The position numbers and the translations under genes are program-made. Below the pieces are notes generated by a model. That model searched no databases. It worked only from the letters and a program-made list of their open reading frames with translations, and was not told the DNA's origin. From positions 1-17,159 of the forward strand of contig JAPLSP010000776.1 in assembly GCA_026398575.1 (NCBI GenBank): a stretch of 17,159 bases of DNA, written 5' to 3'. Positions 7,001 through 13,885 of this stretch are shown in pieces (the stretch's first letter is position 1; the number at the start of each line of letters is the position of its first letter). Source of the stretch: Candidatus Sumerlaeota bacterium (GTDB lineage Bacteria; Sumerlaeota; Sumerlaeia; JADFCT01).

Positions 7001-9335
7001 GCGCGAACAGCAAGCCAAAGGACCCGAGTGGAACGGTTGGCTGCCGGCTGTGGATGATATCACCGATATGGGCAAACCGGCGTCGCCATTTCTTATGGAT
7101 GCGATCGCAAAGGAAAAAAATCCCCTGATTGCCAGGCGATTGCTATGGTCTCTTACCCGCATTGCGGATCCAGCGGCGCTATCCTGTTATCGAGAGATGG
7201 CGGCGAAGGGCGATCCGGAACTGGGGGGTGATGCGATCAATGGGCTTTATGAACTCTATTCGCGCAATACGCCGGCGCGCAGCGGAGCGCTTGAAGCGTT
7301 GCTGGAGATCGCTGCACGGAAGGATTCTCAGCCGCTTCGCAAAGCGGCGGCGAATGTCCTGATCCGCATTCATGAGCCGTCCGTGAAAGCAGCCTTCGAG
7401 AAGATCGTGGCTGCGGACGATTCGCTTCTGGCTGGCCGCGCCGCAAGATATCTGGCCGCCGATGAAAATATGAATCTTGCCGAATGGCTTGCCGCGGCGG
7501 CGCAAAACCTTACCCATGCCCGCTTTCTTGCGGCCCGCGTCATCATCAGCGATCTGATCAAGACACAGCACATCACCGATAAAAAGGACTTGAGCGGTTT
7601 GGAGTGGAAGGATGTTTCCGAGAATGCCGGCAAGATGACAGAGGCCCGGCAAGCGATTCTGGAATGGGAAAAATGGGCCCGCGAAAATCCGCGCGCTTCG
7701 TCCGCTTATTTCGACCGCGATCGAGAATTATGGGGCGACCGCCGCGCTGAGACAGGGAACAAGGAAGCGGACAGCCGCTCCGCGTTGGCTGCCGCCAGTT
7801 CGCAAGCAAATCCGTCCAAGTCATCCTTCGATTCGCTCAAGGTTAGGATCAGCAGCACATGGGCGTGGAATCGCACGATCTCTATCAAGAGCGATGGAAC
7901 GTATCAGTTTGACATGGAGCAGTTGGAAAAAGTTCCCGGCGAAAAATTCATGCGTCCTGCGGCGAAGCATTATATCGCCGAATATAGGATAGGCCCCGAG
8001 CATCAGCGACGTTTGGGCGAACTGCTGGAAGCAACTCAATATCTCGCGCAATCCGGCAAGAGCGAGATGACAATGACGGACGGCACGAAATTTGATCTGA
8101 CGTTGATGCGCGACGGGCGCGAGACCAAGACGTCCTGTTACGGCGATCAGGAAGAACGTTACAAAGCTCTGCTTCAGTTTCTGGAGCGCGTCAACCGACA
8201 GGAGTGGCTGCTCTATCAGGCCACGGTGAAGGAGGAGCGGCTGGCAGTGGCTCGCGATCTTGGCAATGAGTTGGACGCGCTGAAAGGCAAACCCGTTGTG
8301 ATGCCTTATGCGCCGATCCTGGATTATCATCGTTTGGTTCCGGCGTTCAGCGAATCGCTCGCAAATCCGGTGGAGCGGAAGACAGACGAAATCATCGGCG
8401 CGGCCAAGCTGATGGGATTTCTGAAACTCGAATCGCAGCGTAAAAACCTCGAAGCGGTGGCGCGCGGCGGTGTGAGCGGCGCGGATGGCCATACATCTGG
8501 TTCGATCCCCTCCGAAGCGCGCCTGGCAGCGGCGGCGGCGTTGGCGCAAATCGGAGCGGAGGCGTCGCTGGATACCTTGCGTTCGATCCGCGAAGACAGC
8601 GATCCTTTCCTGCGTAATGCGATAGCCGAAGCGGTCTTCACGCTGCCGCCTGAAAAGGCGATTCCAATGCTCGCGGAGATGACCACGCAATCGCAGAATG
8701 CCGCCTGGGCATTGATCAGACTGGGCGCGCCGGCGGTTCCTGCGATTCTCGATATTCTGCAATATGATGAAGCGGAAGCGGTTCGTGATATTCGGAAGGG
8801 TCCGTATTATCTCATCCGCGCCTATTATGATCACTGGAAAGAAATTCCACAGCCCGTGAATCCGGATATACTCGGCGCCATTCGCACGCGAATCGAATTT
8901 CGCGGCGGCGGCGGCCACTCGGATGTGGATTACGGACTAAAAGTCCTGGAACTGGCCGGACAGCCGTTCAAGCCGCTGAACGCGCGTCAGACGCTGGAAT
9001 CCTTCCTGAAGACAGCGGCCTCTCAGGATGCCAAAGCCCTCGAACGCCTGATGTCCATGCATTTCGGGAACAACGATACCACTAAGTTTCTGGAACGCGC
9101 CAAAGCCGGCCAGATCCGCGTGATGAACGTCTGTGCGGATAAAAATTCCGCCTGGGCGCGCGCGGCTGACGCTGAGAATGAAAATCAGCAGTATATGATT
9201 TGGATGAATTTTCTAGGCGGACGCGTTTGGGAGATTGCCGCCGCCGTCCCCAGATCGCGCGCCCAAATTGACGCGGAGTTTCAGCGCATCATGAAGGAAC
9301 ATCCAGACGTCAAAGAATTGCCATTGAACGACTGA
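4050..9335 (+). CDS. giant M56 (BlaR1-type) metalloprotease sensor with propeller-, Ig- and HEAT-like regions
   Basis: 1761 residues from ATG 4050. An in-frame ATG at 4044 directly abuts the Shine-Dalgarno AGAAAGGAG (4035-4043), so 4050, with 6-nt spacing, is the likely start. Helices lie at about 15-40, 48-68, 170-195 and 380-402. Between the third and fourth is the M56 protease: HELAH at residues 275-279 (two zinc His and the catalytic Glu) and IESEQACDD at 313-321 (third ligand Glu). By BlaR1 topology the protease is cytoplasmic and everything after about 405 is extracytoplasmic. That part has a beta-rich repeat region like a TolB/WD propeller (about 420-810; e.g. GVAPDARHLAFFKSE), an Ig-like sandwich (about 835-950; SITTDKPVYQLNEAALLTF), HEAT-like helices (about 1005-1200), an unassigned alpha/beta segment (about 1260-1420), more HEAT-like repeats (about 1490-1580) and a possible NTF2-like end (about 1645-1761). 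No penicillin-binding transpeptidase domain is seen, so a beta-lactam sensor is unlikely. In the family paradigm it would inactivate the BlaI repressor encoded upstream. Domain names after residue 405 are tentative. Confidence 0.9.
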   Translation: MAGSVFSLALWQDWASRWAPLFLDASLKGVFILVAAFAVTLAMRRTTSAARQLVWFYALASLLALPALALILPGWRILPAWTRLDASSTVVVRAEDPSSKPSKAPGLDEMKWTETPVNPLAEPLSLPAQASETRAAIPTIVPEAMDKFADKTPRSDSSANKAISASGQRLLSAVFNSASLMTLWLLGVMACLTPLALGHISLWRLKRRTRRIASGEGFLLLEKAVAELGFKRPVILLESDRRTMPMMWGISQVYLLLPQEAREWPSQRLYAVFLHELAHAKRWDCLMKFIAHLACAAYWFNPLVWLAFRRLQIESEQACDDLVLASGCQPSEYAEDILRIASGLQADFFSAHSGIAMARKSKLEGRLLAVLDQSRKRGKLTFIGALLAGLLCAGLVAPMAILKAQSAGEEAGGAKKSLPQEAANCFLYIRHNEVNGTAKTDTLVLGKISPGSFEQKDICTEGDLTAGFELLGVWNGAAYARRFNDLLCFELETGQCVRIASKIKFHAFADGRLFCLWGESAIREYDFRSQCFRDIALPSGALTGLCDSISPWGVAPDARHLAFFKSENDPSSPNSGSVLDQLMIVDLEARDLKPLGAPVYYQPPPFSCVAPDDGPPLVWLDEKTLAFVRTEEPQKTPDETSVSVMLDVEDKTIYYLSIANIASGKVRDFAPIPGESLTMWLHLREPKSFAPAVLTLDAGSPKEISYAVDLKAGKLMETDAIGKQFALRRQGKFQQLYASGKKLFEIERYIYAAISPDQRRALYTGGFPARRLYCFDEQNGARHVADGWFTEHLMWVADEAIKPLPSAPQPRAGWTPFERLPYPEPTPKDTRKDISDYLSFSITTDKPVYQLNEAALLTFTVTNKSNETFEIAPPPPDWRIAQITLTYPGGQKFLARFWGSDQINPIKMAALKGGQSISTTHVLELSAPGAYKIQGSLRMHGPGFKSPVDLRGYPKAAPISFTVEASSDEERLFKIKFERLLQTLREQQAKGPEWNGWLPAVDDITDMGKPASPFLMDAIAKEKNPLIARRLLWSLTRIADPAALSCYREMAAKGDPELGGDAINGLYELYSRNTPARSGALEALLEIAARKDSQPLRKAAANVLIRIHEPSVKAAFEKIVAADDSLLAGRAARYLAADENMNLAEWLAAAAQNLTHARFLAARVIISDLIKTQHITDKKDLSGLEWKDVSENAGKMTEARQAILEWEKWARENPRASSAYFDRDRELWGDRRAETGNKEADSRSALAAASSQANPSKSSFDSLKVRISSTWAWNRTISIKSDGTYQFDMEQLEKVPGEKFMRPAAKHYIAEYRIGPEHQRRLGELLEATQYLAQSGKSEMTMTDGTKFDLTLMRDGRETKTSCYGDQEERYKALLQFLERVNRQEWLLYQATVKEERLAVARDLGNELDALKGKPVVMPYAPILDYHRLVPAFSESLANPVERKTDEIIGAAKLMGFLKLESQRKNLEAVARGGVSGADGHTSGSIPSEARLAAAAALAQIGAEASLDTLRSIREDSDPFLRNAIAEAVFTLPPEKAIPMLAEMTTQSQNAAWALIRLGAPAVPAILDILQYDEAEAVRDIRKGPYYLIRAYYDHWKEIPQPVNPDILGAIRTRIEFRGGGGHSDVDYGLKVLELAGQPFKPLNARQTLESFLKTAASQDAKALERLMSMHFGNNDTTKFLERAKAGQIRVMNVCADKNSAWARAADAENENQQYMIWMNFLGGRVWEIAAAVPRSRAQIDAEFQRIMKEHPDVKELPLND

Positions 9336-9431
9336 TCCTCTGAAATTTATGCTTCGCGATAAAATTGCAGCGCAAACATCAGAGGCGCAGCGTGGCGAAG
9401 ATCGGCATTTCTTTTCAGTTCGCCTGCTGCG

Positions 9432-9448
9432 CTGAATCACAGATTCAG
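9432..9448. other. short perfect hairpin CTGAATC-ACA-GATTCAG
   Basis: Perfect 7-bp arms around a 3-nt loop, about 100 bp after the stop of the M56 gene. No clear U-tract follows, so it is a weak candidate terminator or processing site for the cassette transcript. Confidence 0.45.
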
Positions 9449-9487
9449 TGACGTATTTGTTGCCTCTGGGATGAAAGCAATGCGCTC

Positions 9488-9528
9488 AGGAGCGGCGCCA
9501 CCTTACTCCAAAAGCTGGCGCCGCTCCT
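9488..9528. repeat. 13-bp perfect inverted repeat (REP-like)
   Basis: AGGAGCGGCGCCA (9488-9500) and TGGCGCCGCTCCT (9516-9528) are exact reverse complements around a 15-nt loop. The GC-rich stem in an intergenic spacer looks like a repetitive extragenic palindrome. A T-tract is missing, so a canonical terminator is unlikely, although it may protect the 3' end of the upstream mRNA. Confidence 0.75.
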
Positions 9529-9636
9529 ATCCGCATGAATCTTTTCTTCCGACATAAGTATTCGCGATGATTTTATGCTATCGTATTTACGAATATGAGC
9601 ACTTAGCCGATTCATCCAACGCAGCACGCACGGTTT

Positions 9637-11583
9637 ATGCCTGATAGCCCCAAGCATCCCATCACCGACGAAAAGCTGGCGCGCATGCCCGCCGCCCCGG
9701 GCGTCTATCTCATGAAGGACGCCAAAGGCGCCGTTATATACGTCGGCAAGGCCGTCAATCTGCGCTCGCGCGTGCGCTCGTATTTCAGCGGCAGCGACGA
9801 ACGCCCGACTGTTCCCTTTCTCGTGGCGCGGATCCGGGACATCGAATGCATCATCACCTCGACGGAGTCCGAAGCCTTCCTGCTCGAAAACACGCTGATC
9901 AAGAAATACAAGCCGCGTTACAACCTGCAGATGGTCAGCGACATCACCTACCTGAGCTTCCGCATTGACCTGAAGCAGGACTTTCCGCGCATTGATATCG
10001 TCCGCCAGCGCAGGAAAGACGGCGCGGTTTACCTCGGGCCTTACGCCTCGGGCAAGGCGGCGCGCGCGACGCTGAAATGGCTTCATCGCATCTTCCCGCT
10101 GCGCCAGTGCAGCGACGTGGTCATGCGCAACCGCACGCGCCCGTGCATCCTTTATGACATGAAGCGCTGTTGCGGCCCGTGCTGCCTGCCGGTCACGAGG
10201 GAAGATTATGCGCGCCTTATCGAGGGCGCGATCGCGCTGCTGGCGGGCAAATCCGAGGAAGCCATCGCGATGCTGACGCAGGAGATGCAGGAGCACAGCC
10301 AGCGCATGGAGTATGAGCAGGCCGCCGCCATCCGCGACACCCTCGCGGCCATCCAGTCCACCGTCGAGCAGCAGCGCGTAGCCCTGACGCCGGGCTACAA
10401 TGCCGACGTCATCGCTCATCACGCCGAACACGGACGCCTCTGTTTCGCCGTCCTGTCTTATCACAACGGCTTCCTCAATGACACGCGCTTCTTCAACGAA
10501 CGCGACAACGGCCTGCCGATGGATGAAATCTACAGCGCCTTTCTGGGGCTGTTCTATGAGGATGGCGCCGCGATCCCGCCGGAAATCCTCACGGACGTCG
10601 AACCGAGCGACGCCGCCATGGCGCAGGCGTATCTTGAAGAGCTGCGCGGAGGGGCGTGCCATCTGCGCCAGCCCCAGCGCGGCGAAGGCGTGCGGATGAT
10701 CGAGATTGCGCGCGGCAACGCCCGCGAACACTTGCAGCGTTCGCTGAGCAAGGAAGAGGCCGCGCGCGAGGCGCTCGAAGATTTGCAGCGCAAGCTGCGC
10801 CTCGCTCGCGCGCCCGACCGCATCGAATGCTACGATATTTCAACGCTGCAAGGCCAGGCGTCCGTCGCCTCGCGCGTCAGCTTCCTCGACGGCGCGCCGG
10901 ATAAATCGCAGTACCGCAAATACCACATCAAATCCGTCGTCGGGACGGACGACTTCGCCGCGATGCATGAAGTTTTGACGCGGCGGTTCCAGCGCTTGAT
11001 CGAGGAAAACGAACTGCCGCCCGATCTGGTCATCATTGACGGCGGCATCGGACAATTGAACGTGGCCGTGGCCGTCTTGGACGAACTGGGAGTCAAAGGC
11101 GTCTCCCTGACCGGTTTGGCGAAAAGCCGATGGAAGGAAGCCGGCGACGCGCGGCATAGGCAGGAGCTGCTTGAGCAAGGCGCCGAGGAAGAGAAGGAAG
11201 AGGCAGAAGAGGAAGGCGGCGGACGCCTGCACACCGCCGAGCGCCTGTTCCTGCCCGGGCGCAAGAACCCGATCGTCCTCAAGCGCAATCATCCGGCGCT
11301 TTATCTCGTGCAGCGCATCCGCGACGAGGCGCACCGCTTCGCCATCACGTTCCATCGCGCCACGCGCAGCAAATCCACGATCACGACGCTGCTCGACTCG
11401 ATCCCCGGCGTCGGCCCCACGCGCCGCAAATCCCTGCTGCGCCATTTCGGCTCCCTGGCAAAAATCAAGCAAGCCACGCCCGAAGAAATCGCCCAGGCGC
11501 CTGGCATCCCGCCCGCATTGGCGCAGGCGATTAGCGAAAAATTGCAGGAAATATCCCCGCGCGACAATAATCTTTCAGGATGA
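9637..11583 (+). CDS. uvrC: excinuclease ABC subunit C
   Basis: A 648-residue UvrC, the nuclease of nucleotide excision repair that makes both incisions around a lesion after loading by UvrB. All domains are present in order. The GIY-YIG nuclease has GVY 22-24, YVG 35-37 and Arg43. The Cys quartet C158, C170, C178, C182 has the spacing of the E. coli 4Fe-4S ligands. The UVR domain (about 210-245, with MEYEQAAAIRD) binds UvrB. The RNase H-like nuclease has D400 (ECYDIS), D468 (IIDGG) and H566 (AHRFAITFHR), and the tandem HhH end lies at about 590-645 (IPGVGPTRRKSLLRHFGS). A charged insert at about 500-530 (EQGAEEEKEEAEEEGGG) separates the RNase H motifs. ATG 9637 has no good Shine-Dalgarno, but the next ATG lies only six codons before the GIY motif. 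It appears to be a stand-alone gene. Confidence 0.97.
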   Translation: MPDSPKHPITDEKLARMPAAPGVYLMKDAKGAVIYVGKAVNLRSRVRSYFSGSDERPTVPFLVARIRDIECIITSTESEAFLLENTLIKKYKPRYNLQMVSDITYLSFRIDLKQDFPRIDIVRQRRKDGAVYLGPYASGKAARATLKWLHRIFPLRQCSDVVMRNRTRPCILYDMKRCCGPCCLPVTREDYARLIEGAIALLAGKSEEAIAMLTQEMQEHSQRMEYEQAAAIRDTLAAIQSTVEQQRVALTPGYNADVIAHHAEHGRLCFAVLSYHNGFLNDTRFFNERDNGLPMDEIYSAFLGLFYEDGAAIPPEILTDVEPSDAAMAQAYLEELRGGACHLRQPQRGEGVRMIEIARGNAREHLQRSLSKEEAAREALEDLQRKLRLARAPDRIECYDISTLQGQASVASRVSFLDGAPDKSQYRKYHIKSVVGTDDFAAMHEVLTRRFQRLIEENELPPDLVIIDGGIGQLNVAVAVLDELGVKGVSLTGLAKSRWKEAGDARHRQELLEQGAEEEKEEAEEEGGGRLHTAERLFLPGRKNPIVLKRNHPALYLVQRIRDEAHRFAITFHRATRSKSTITTLLDSIPGVGPTRRKSLLRHFGSLAKIKQATPEEIAQAPGIPPALAQAISEKLQEISPRDNNLSG

Positions 11584-11632
11584 ATTTCCGCTTGCCCATC
11601 ATCCTTCGGGGACCGATGATTCTGCGTGCAGC

Positions 11633-11675
11633 AGCTGTGGGTTCGCTCCGCTATCGCTTCGCATCACCCACGGCT
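11633..11675. repeat. REP-like imperfect inverted repeat
   Basis: AGCTGTGGGT (11633-11642) and ACCCACGGCT (11666-11675) pair with a single G-T type mismatch around a 23-nt loop that contains GCTCCGCTATCGCTTCGC-like internal repetition. It resembles palindromic extragenic elements of PVC-type genomes, but copy number cannot be judged from one window. Confidence 0.6.
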
Positions 11676-11685
11676 ATGCTTGAAG

Positions 11686-11700
11686 TTCCCCTTCGGGGAA
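11686..11700. other. hairpin TTCCCC-TTC-GGGGAA
   Basis: Perfect 6-bp arms with a 3-nt loop immediately after the larger inverted repeat at 11633-11675. It may be part of the same element, or a weak uvrC transcript-end structure. Confidence 0.5.
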
Positions 11701-11765
11701 GAAGTGTCCAAACTTCACTTTCCGGGAATCGCGCATCCGCGCTGAGGAACGAACGGGTTTCAATT

Positions 11766-12675
11766 ATGAAACTGCTGATCGTCATCGTCCTTCTGCCAGC
11801 TCTCCCCTCCAGCGGCGACCATTAATGCCGCCCTGGGCGCCGGGAAACACCTGCTCATCATGCCCGGCATTTACCCGCTCGATGACACCATCGTCGTGAT
11901 CCGGCCTGGCGCCATTGTTCTTGGTCTCGGTTTGCCAAGCCTCGTTCCCGCGACGGGCAGGACCGCCCTGCGTGTCGAGGCAGGCGAAGGCGTCATCGTC
12001 AGCGGACTCATTATTGACGCCGGCGCCACGGAAACGGAGACGTTGGCGCAAATCGGTCTGCCCGGGCGCAAAGCAGGCAGCGCTGAAAACCCCATCTGCA
12101 TCCATGACCTCGTCTGCCGCGTCGGCGGCTATGGGCCGGGCCGCGCCAAACTCATGGTCGCCATTCACGACCACCACGTCATTGGCGACAACTTCTGGCT
12201 CTGGCGCGCGGACCACGGCGCCAACGTTGGCTGGACGCAGAACGCCTGCGACACCGGCCTGCGCGTGGAGGGCGACGACGTGACCATTTACGGCCTCTTC
12301 GTCGAGCATACGCAGAAGCATCAGACCATCTGGAACGGCGCCGGCGGGCGCGTCTTTTTCTACCAGAGCGAAATGCCCTACGACCCGCCCTCGCAGGAGG
12401 CATGGCGCAGTGCGTCGGGCGAAGGCTATGCTTCTTATAAAGTCAGCGACGGCGTTACTACGCATGAAGCGTGGGGCCTCGGTGTCTATCATGTTTTCAA
12501 AAAGGCCGCCATTGTCGCGGAGAACGCCGTTGAAACACCGGCCAGCCCCGGCATCCAAATGCGCCATCTCATGACCTTCCGTCTTGGCGGTGGAAAGCCC
12601 GGCAGCGGCATCCGCAACGTCATCAATGGCCAGGGCGGCGAAGTCATTCCCCGCCAGAAGGCGACGGTGAAATAG
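11766..12675 (+). pseudogene. truncated, frameshifted secreted right-handed beta-helix protein
   Basis: ATG 11766 opens a short frame with a signal-peptide-like sequence (MKLLIVIVLLPALPSSGDH) that stops at 11823-11825. The beta-helix homology begins in another frame at about 11818 (TINAALGAGKHLLIMPGIY) and runs to the TAG at 12673-12675. The region after 11818 resembles the C-terminal part of large secreted proteins, often annotated as discoidin-domain or 'adenylyl cyclase' proteins, with a pectate-lyase-like beta-helix (WRADHGANVGW, GLFVEHTQKHQTIWNG, FFYQSEMPYDPPSQ, TTHEAWGLGVY). The several hundred N-terminal residues expected in such proteins are absent. The simplest reading is an internal deletion that joined the signal peptide to the C-terminal domain out of frame. 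An intact ORF from the internal ATG at 11860 (271 aa) exists but would start inside a repeat of the fold without a signal peptide. A sequencing frameshift would explain the frame but not the missing N-terminus. Confidence 0.72.
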
Positions 12676-12857
12676 ATTCACTCGGTCCGCTTGAGCAGAG
12701 CCGAAAGCTTCATCTGGCGCTTAAAATGGCTGGCGTGGATTCGACACTGCGTGTTATTCAAGGCGCGGAGCATGGGTTTTGGTATCCGGAAGTTCAAAGG
12801 ATGGTCCTGTATTTTTTCTCGGAAAAACTAAAACATAAAAGGGAGAAGACGCCATGA
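12675..12857 (+). pseudogene. 3' relic of a third alpha/beta-hydrolase (esterase) gene
   Basis: The frame from 12675 to the TGA at 12855-12857 encodes DSLGPLEQSRKLHLALKMAG, then VDSTLRVIQGAEHGF and a C-terminal helix. It matches the ends of the two esterases downstream (DPLVPLKQS, ALKKAGVDSTLEIIPGAGHGF) almost position by position, including the catalytic Asp and His. The oxyanion-loop and nucleophile parts are missing, and the match begins at the stop codon of the beta-helix pseudogene, so the deletion junction is there. Its TGA overlaps the ATG of the next esterase (ATGA at 12854-12857), as in a translationally coupled operon. It also carries that gene's Shine-Dalgarno (GGGAG, 12841-12845). 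Confidence 0.8.
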
Positions 12858-13804
12858 AGGCAAGAACCTGGTTGTTGTTGGTCGCGGTATTTGTGTGGGG
12901 ATGTGTGGTCTGGGCGCCGTGTCAACCGCCGCGCGCGGATGCGGGGACAACGAGCGCATCAGCGGTAGCAAAGCCGCAGGCTGATCAGGCTGCAAACAAA
13001 ACCAAGCAGATTAAAGATGTTGTTTATGCAAATCCCGGAGACAAGCCGCAGACGCTGGACCTTTATTTTGCGGAAAAGAATGAAAGCCAGGCGCCGCTGC
13101 CGCTCGTGGTATGGATTCACGGCGGAGGATGGTGGGGCGGAAACAAGAATGGATGCCCTGCCGTTTTTCTAGCCCAGCGCGGATATGTTGTCGCCAGCAT
13201 CAACTACCGCCTGAGCCAGGATGCGATTTTTCCCGCGCAAATCGAAGACTGCAAGGCGGCCATCCGGTACCTGCGCGCCAACGCCGCCAAGTACCAGATT
13301 GATCCGAATCGCATCGGCGTTTGGGGTGGCTCGGCAGGCGGACATCTGGTGGCGCTTCTCGGAACCTCCGGCGATGTGAAGGAGCTGGAAGGCAAAGAGG
13401 GCGATCTGACAGTTTCAAGCCGTGTGCAGGCCGTCTGCGATTGGTTCGGCCCCACCGACATGACGGGCATGACCACGCTGACGCTGAAAGCGCCTGATGG
13501 CAAGCAGGTATCGCCCGTTGAGAGATTGCTCGGTGGCACGCCCGAGGAGAAAAAAGAGAAAGCCGCGCAGGTCAATCCGATCACTTGGGTCACCAAGGAC
13601 GATCCCCCATTCCTGATCATGCACGGCACCAAGGACCCGCTGGTGCCTTTGAAGCAGAGCGAGATGTTGCAGGAAGCCCTGAAAAAAGCCGGCGTGGATT
13701 CAACGCTGGAAATCATCCCCGGCGCCGGGCATGGATTCGCAGGTCCGAAGTATCAGCAAATGGTGATGGACTTTTTTGATCGGACATTGAAGAAGCAGAA
13801 ATAG
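12854..13804 (+). CDS. secreted alpha/beta-hydrolase, esterase/lipase (BD-FAE-like)
   Basis: 316 residues with an N-terminal export signal (MKARTWLLLVAVFVWGC, possibly a poor lipobox VWGC). Catalytic features: oxyanion motif HGGGWW starting at H89, nucleophile elbow GGSAGG with S160, acid D261 (HGTKDPLVPL) and base H293 (GAGHGF). The pattern fits carboxylesterases/acetyl-xylan or feruloyl esterases of the BD-FAE/HSL-like group, which act on ester decorations of polysaccharides; the substrate is inferred only. The start is supported by GGGAG with 8-nt spacing. It is the first intact member of a tandem pair and overlaps the stop of an esterase relic by ATGA. The paralogue downstream is similar along the whole length. 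Confidence 0.9.
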   Translation: MKARTWLLLVAVFVWGCVVWAPCQPPRADAGTTSASAVAKPQADQAANKTKQIKDVVYANPGDKPQTLDLYFAEKNESQAPLPLVVWIHGGGWWGGNKNGCPAVFLAQRGYVVASINYRLSQDAIFPAQIEDCKAAIRYLRANAAKYQIDPNRIGVWGGSAGGHLVALLGTSGDVKELEGKEGDLTVSSRVQAVCDWFGPTDMTGMTTLTLKAPDGKQVSPVERLLGGTPEEKKEKAAQVNPITWVTKDDPPFLIMHGTKDPLVPLKQSEMLQEALKKAGVDSTLEIIPGAGHGFAGPKYQQMVMDFFDRTLKKQK

Positions 13805-13820
13805 ACTATCTTCATGCAAC

Positions 13821-13850
13821 CACTAATGGACACTAATCAACACTAATAAA
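13821..13850 (+). repeat. three 10-bp iterons CACTAATnnA
   Basis: CACTAATGGA, CACTAATCAA and CACTAATAAA follow each other exactly at 13821, 13831 and 13841, in the 81-bp gap between the two esterase genes. The helical-turn spacing would suit binding on one face of DNA. Simple slippage is equally possible. Confidence 0.75.
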
Positions 13851-13885
13851 TACGTTGCGTAAAAACATGAATGAAGGAGTCTGCC

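Larger units (their letters stand above)
9336..9636. other. intergenic region upstream of uvrC with hairpins
   Basis: About 300 bp without a gene. It holds a 7-bp perfect hairpin at 9432-9448, a 13-bp perfect hairpin at 9488-9528 and an AT-rich stretch at about 9565-9595 that could contain the uvrC promoter, although I cannot pick a convincing -35/-10 pair. Ordinary minus-strand open frames enter this area but have no family resemblance. Confidence 0.5.
11584..11765. other. intergenic repeat region downstream of uvrC
   Basis: About 180 bp between the uvrC stop and the broken beta-helix gene. It contains the inverted repeats at 11633-11675 and 11686-11700. Open frames through it look like non-coding shadows. 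No T-rich tract marks a classical uvrC terminator. Confidence 0.5.

Noticed and set aside
7821..8918. 365-aa minus-strand ORF inside the M56 gene
   Set aside because: It is antisense to continuous coding sequence with HEAT-like repeats; no motifs, start site or ribosome binding site supports it.
952..9335. Beta-lactam resistance sensor (blaI-blaR1)
   Set aside because: The M56 protein has no penicillin-binding/transpeptidase sensor domain and no beta-lactamase gene is nearby; only the BlaI and M56 families match.
9488..9528. Intrinsic terminator
   Set aside because: A strong stem, but no run of T follows on either strand, so a repeat-element call is safer.
9445..10731. 428-aa minus-strand ORF antisense to uvrC
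   Set aside because: It lies opposite a fully conserved UvrC with all catalytic motifs; its translation is rich in Arg/Ala/Asp with no recognisable family, as expected of a GC-driven shadow frame.
11580..11825. 81-aa plus-strand ORF after uvrC
   Set aside because: It crosses palindromic repeats; only its last 19 codons, the signal-peptide segment from 11766, look biological.
11782..12681. 299-aa minus-strand ORF opposite the beta-helix pseudogene
   Set aside because: The plus strand shows clear family motifs; the antisense frame has none.
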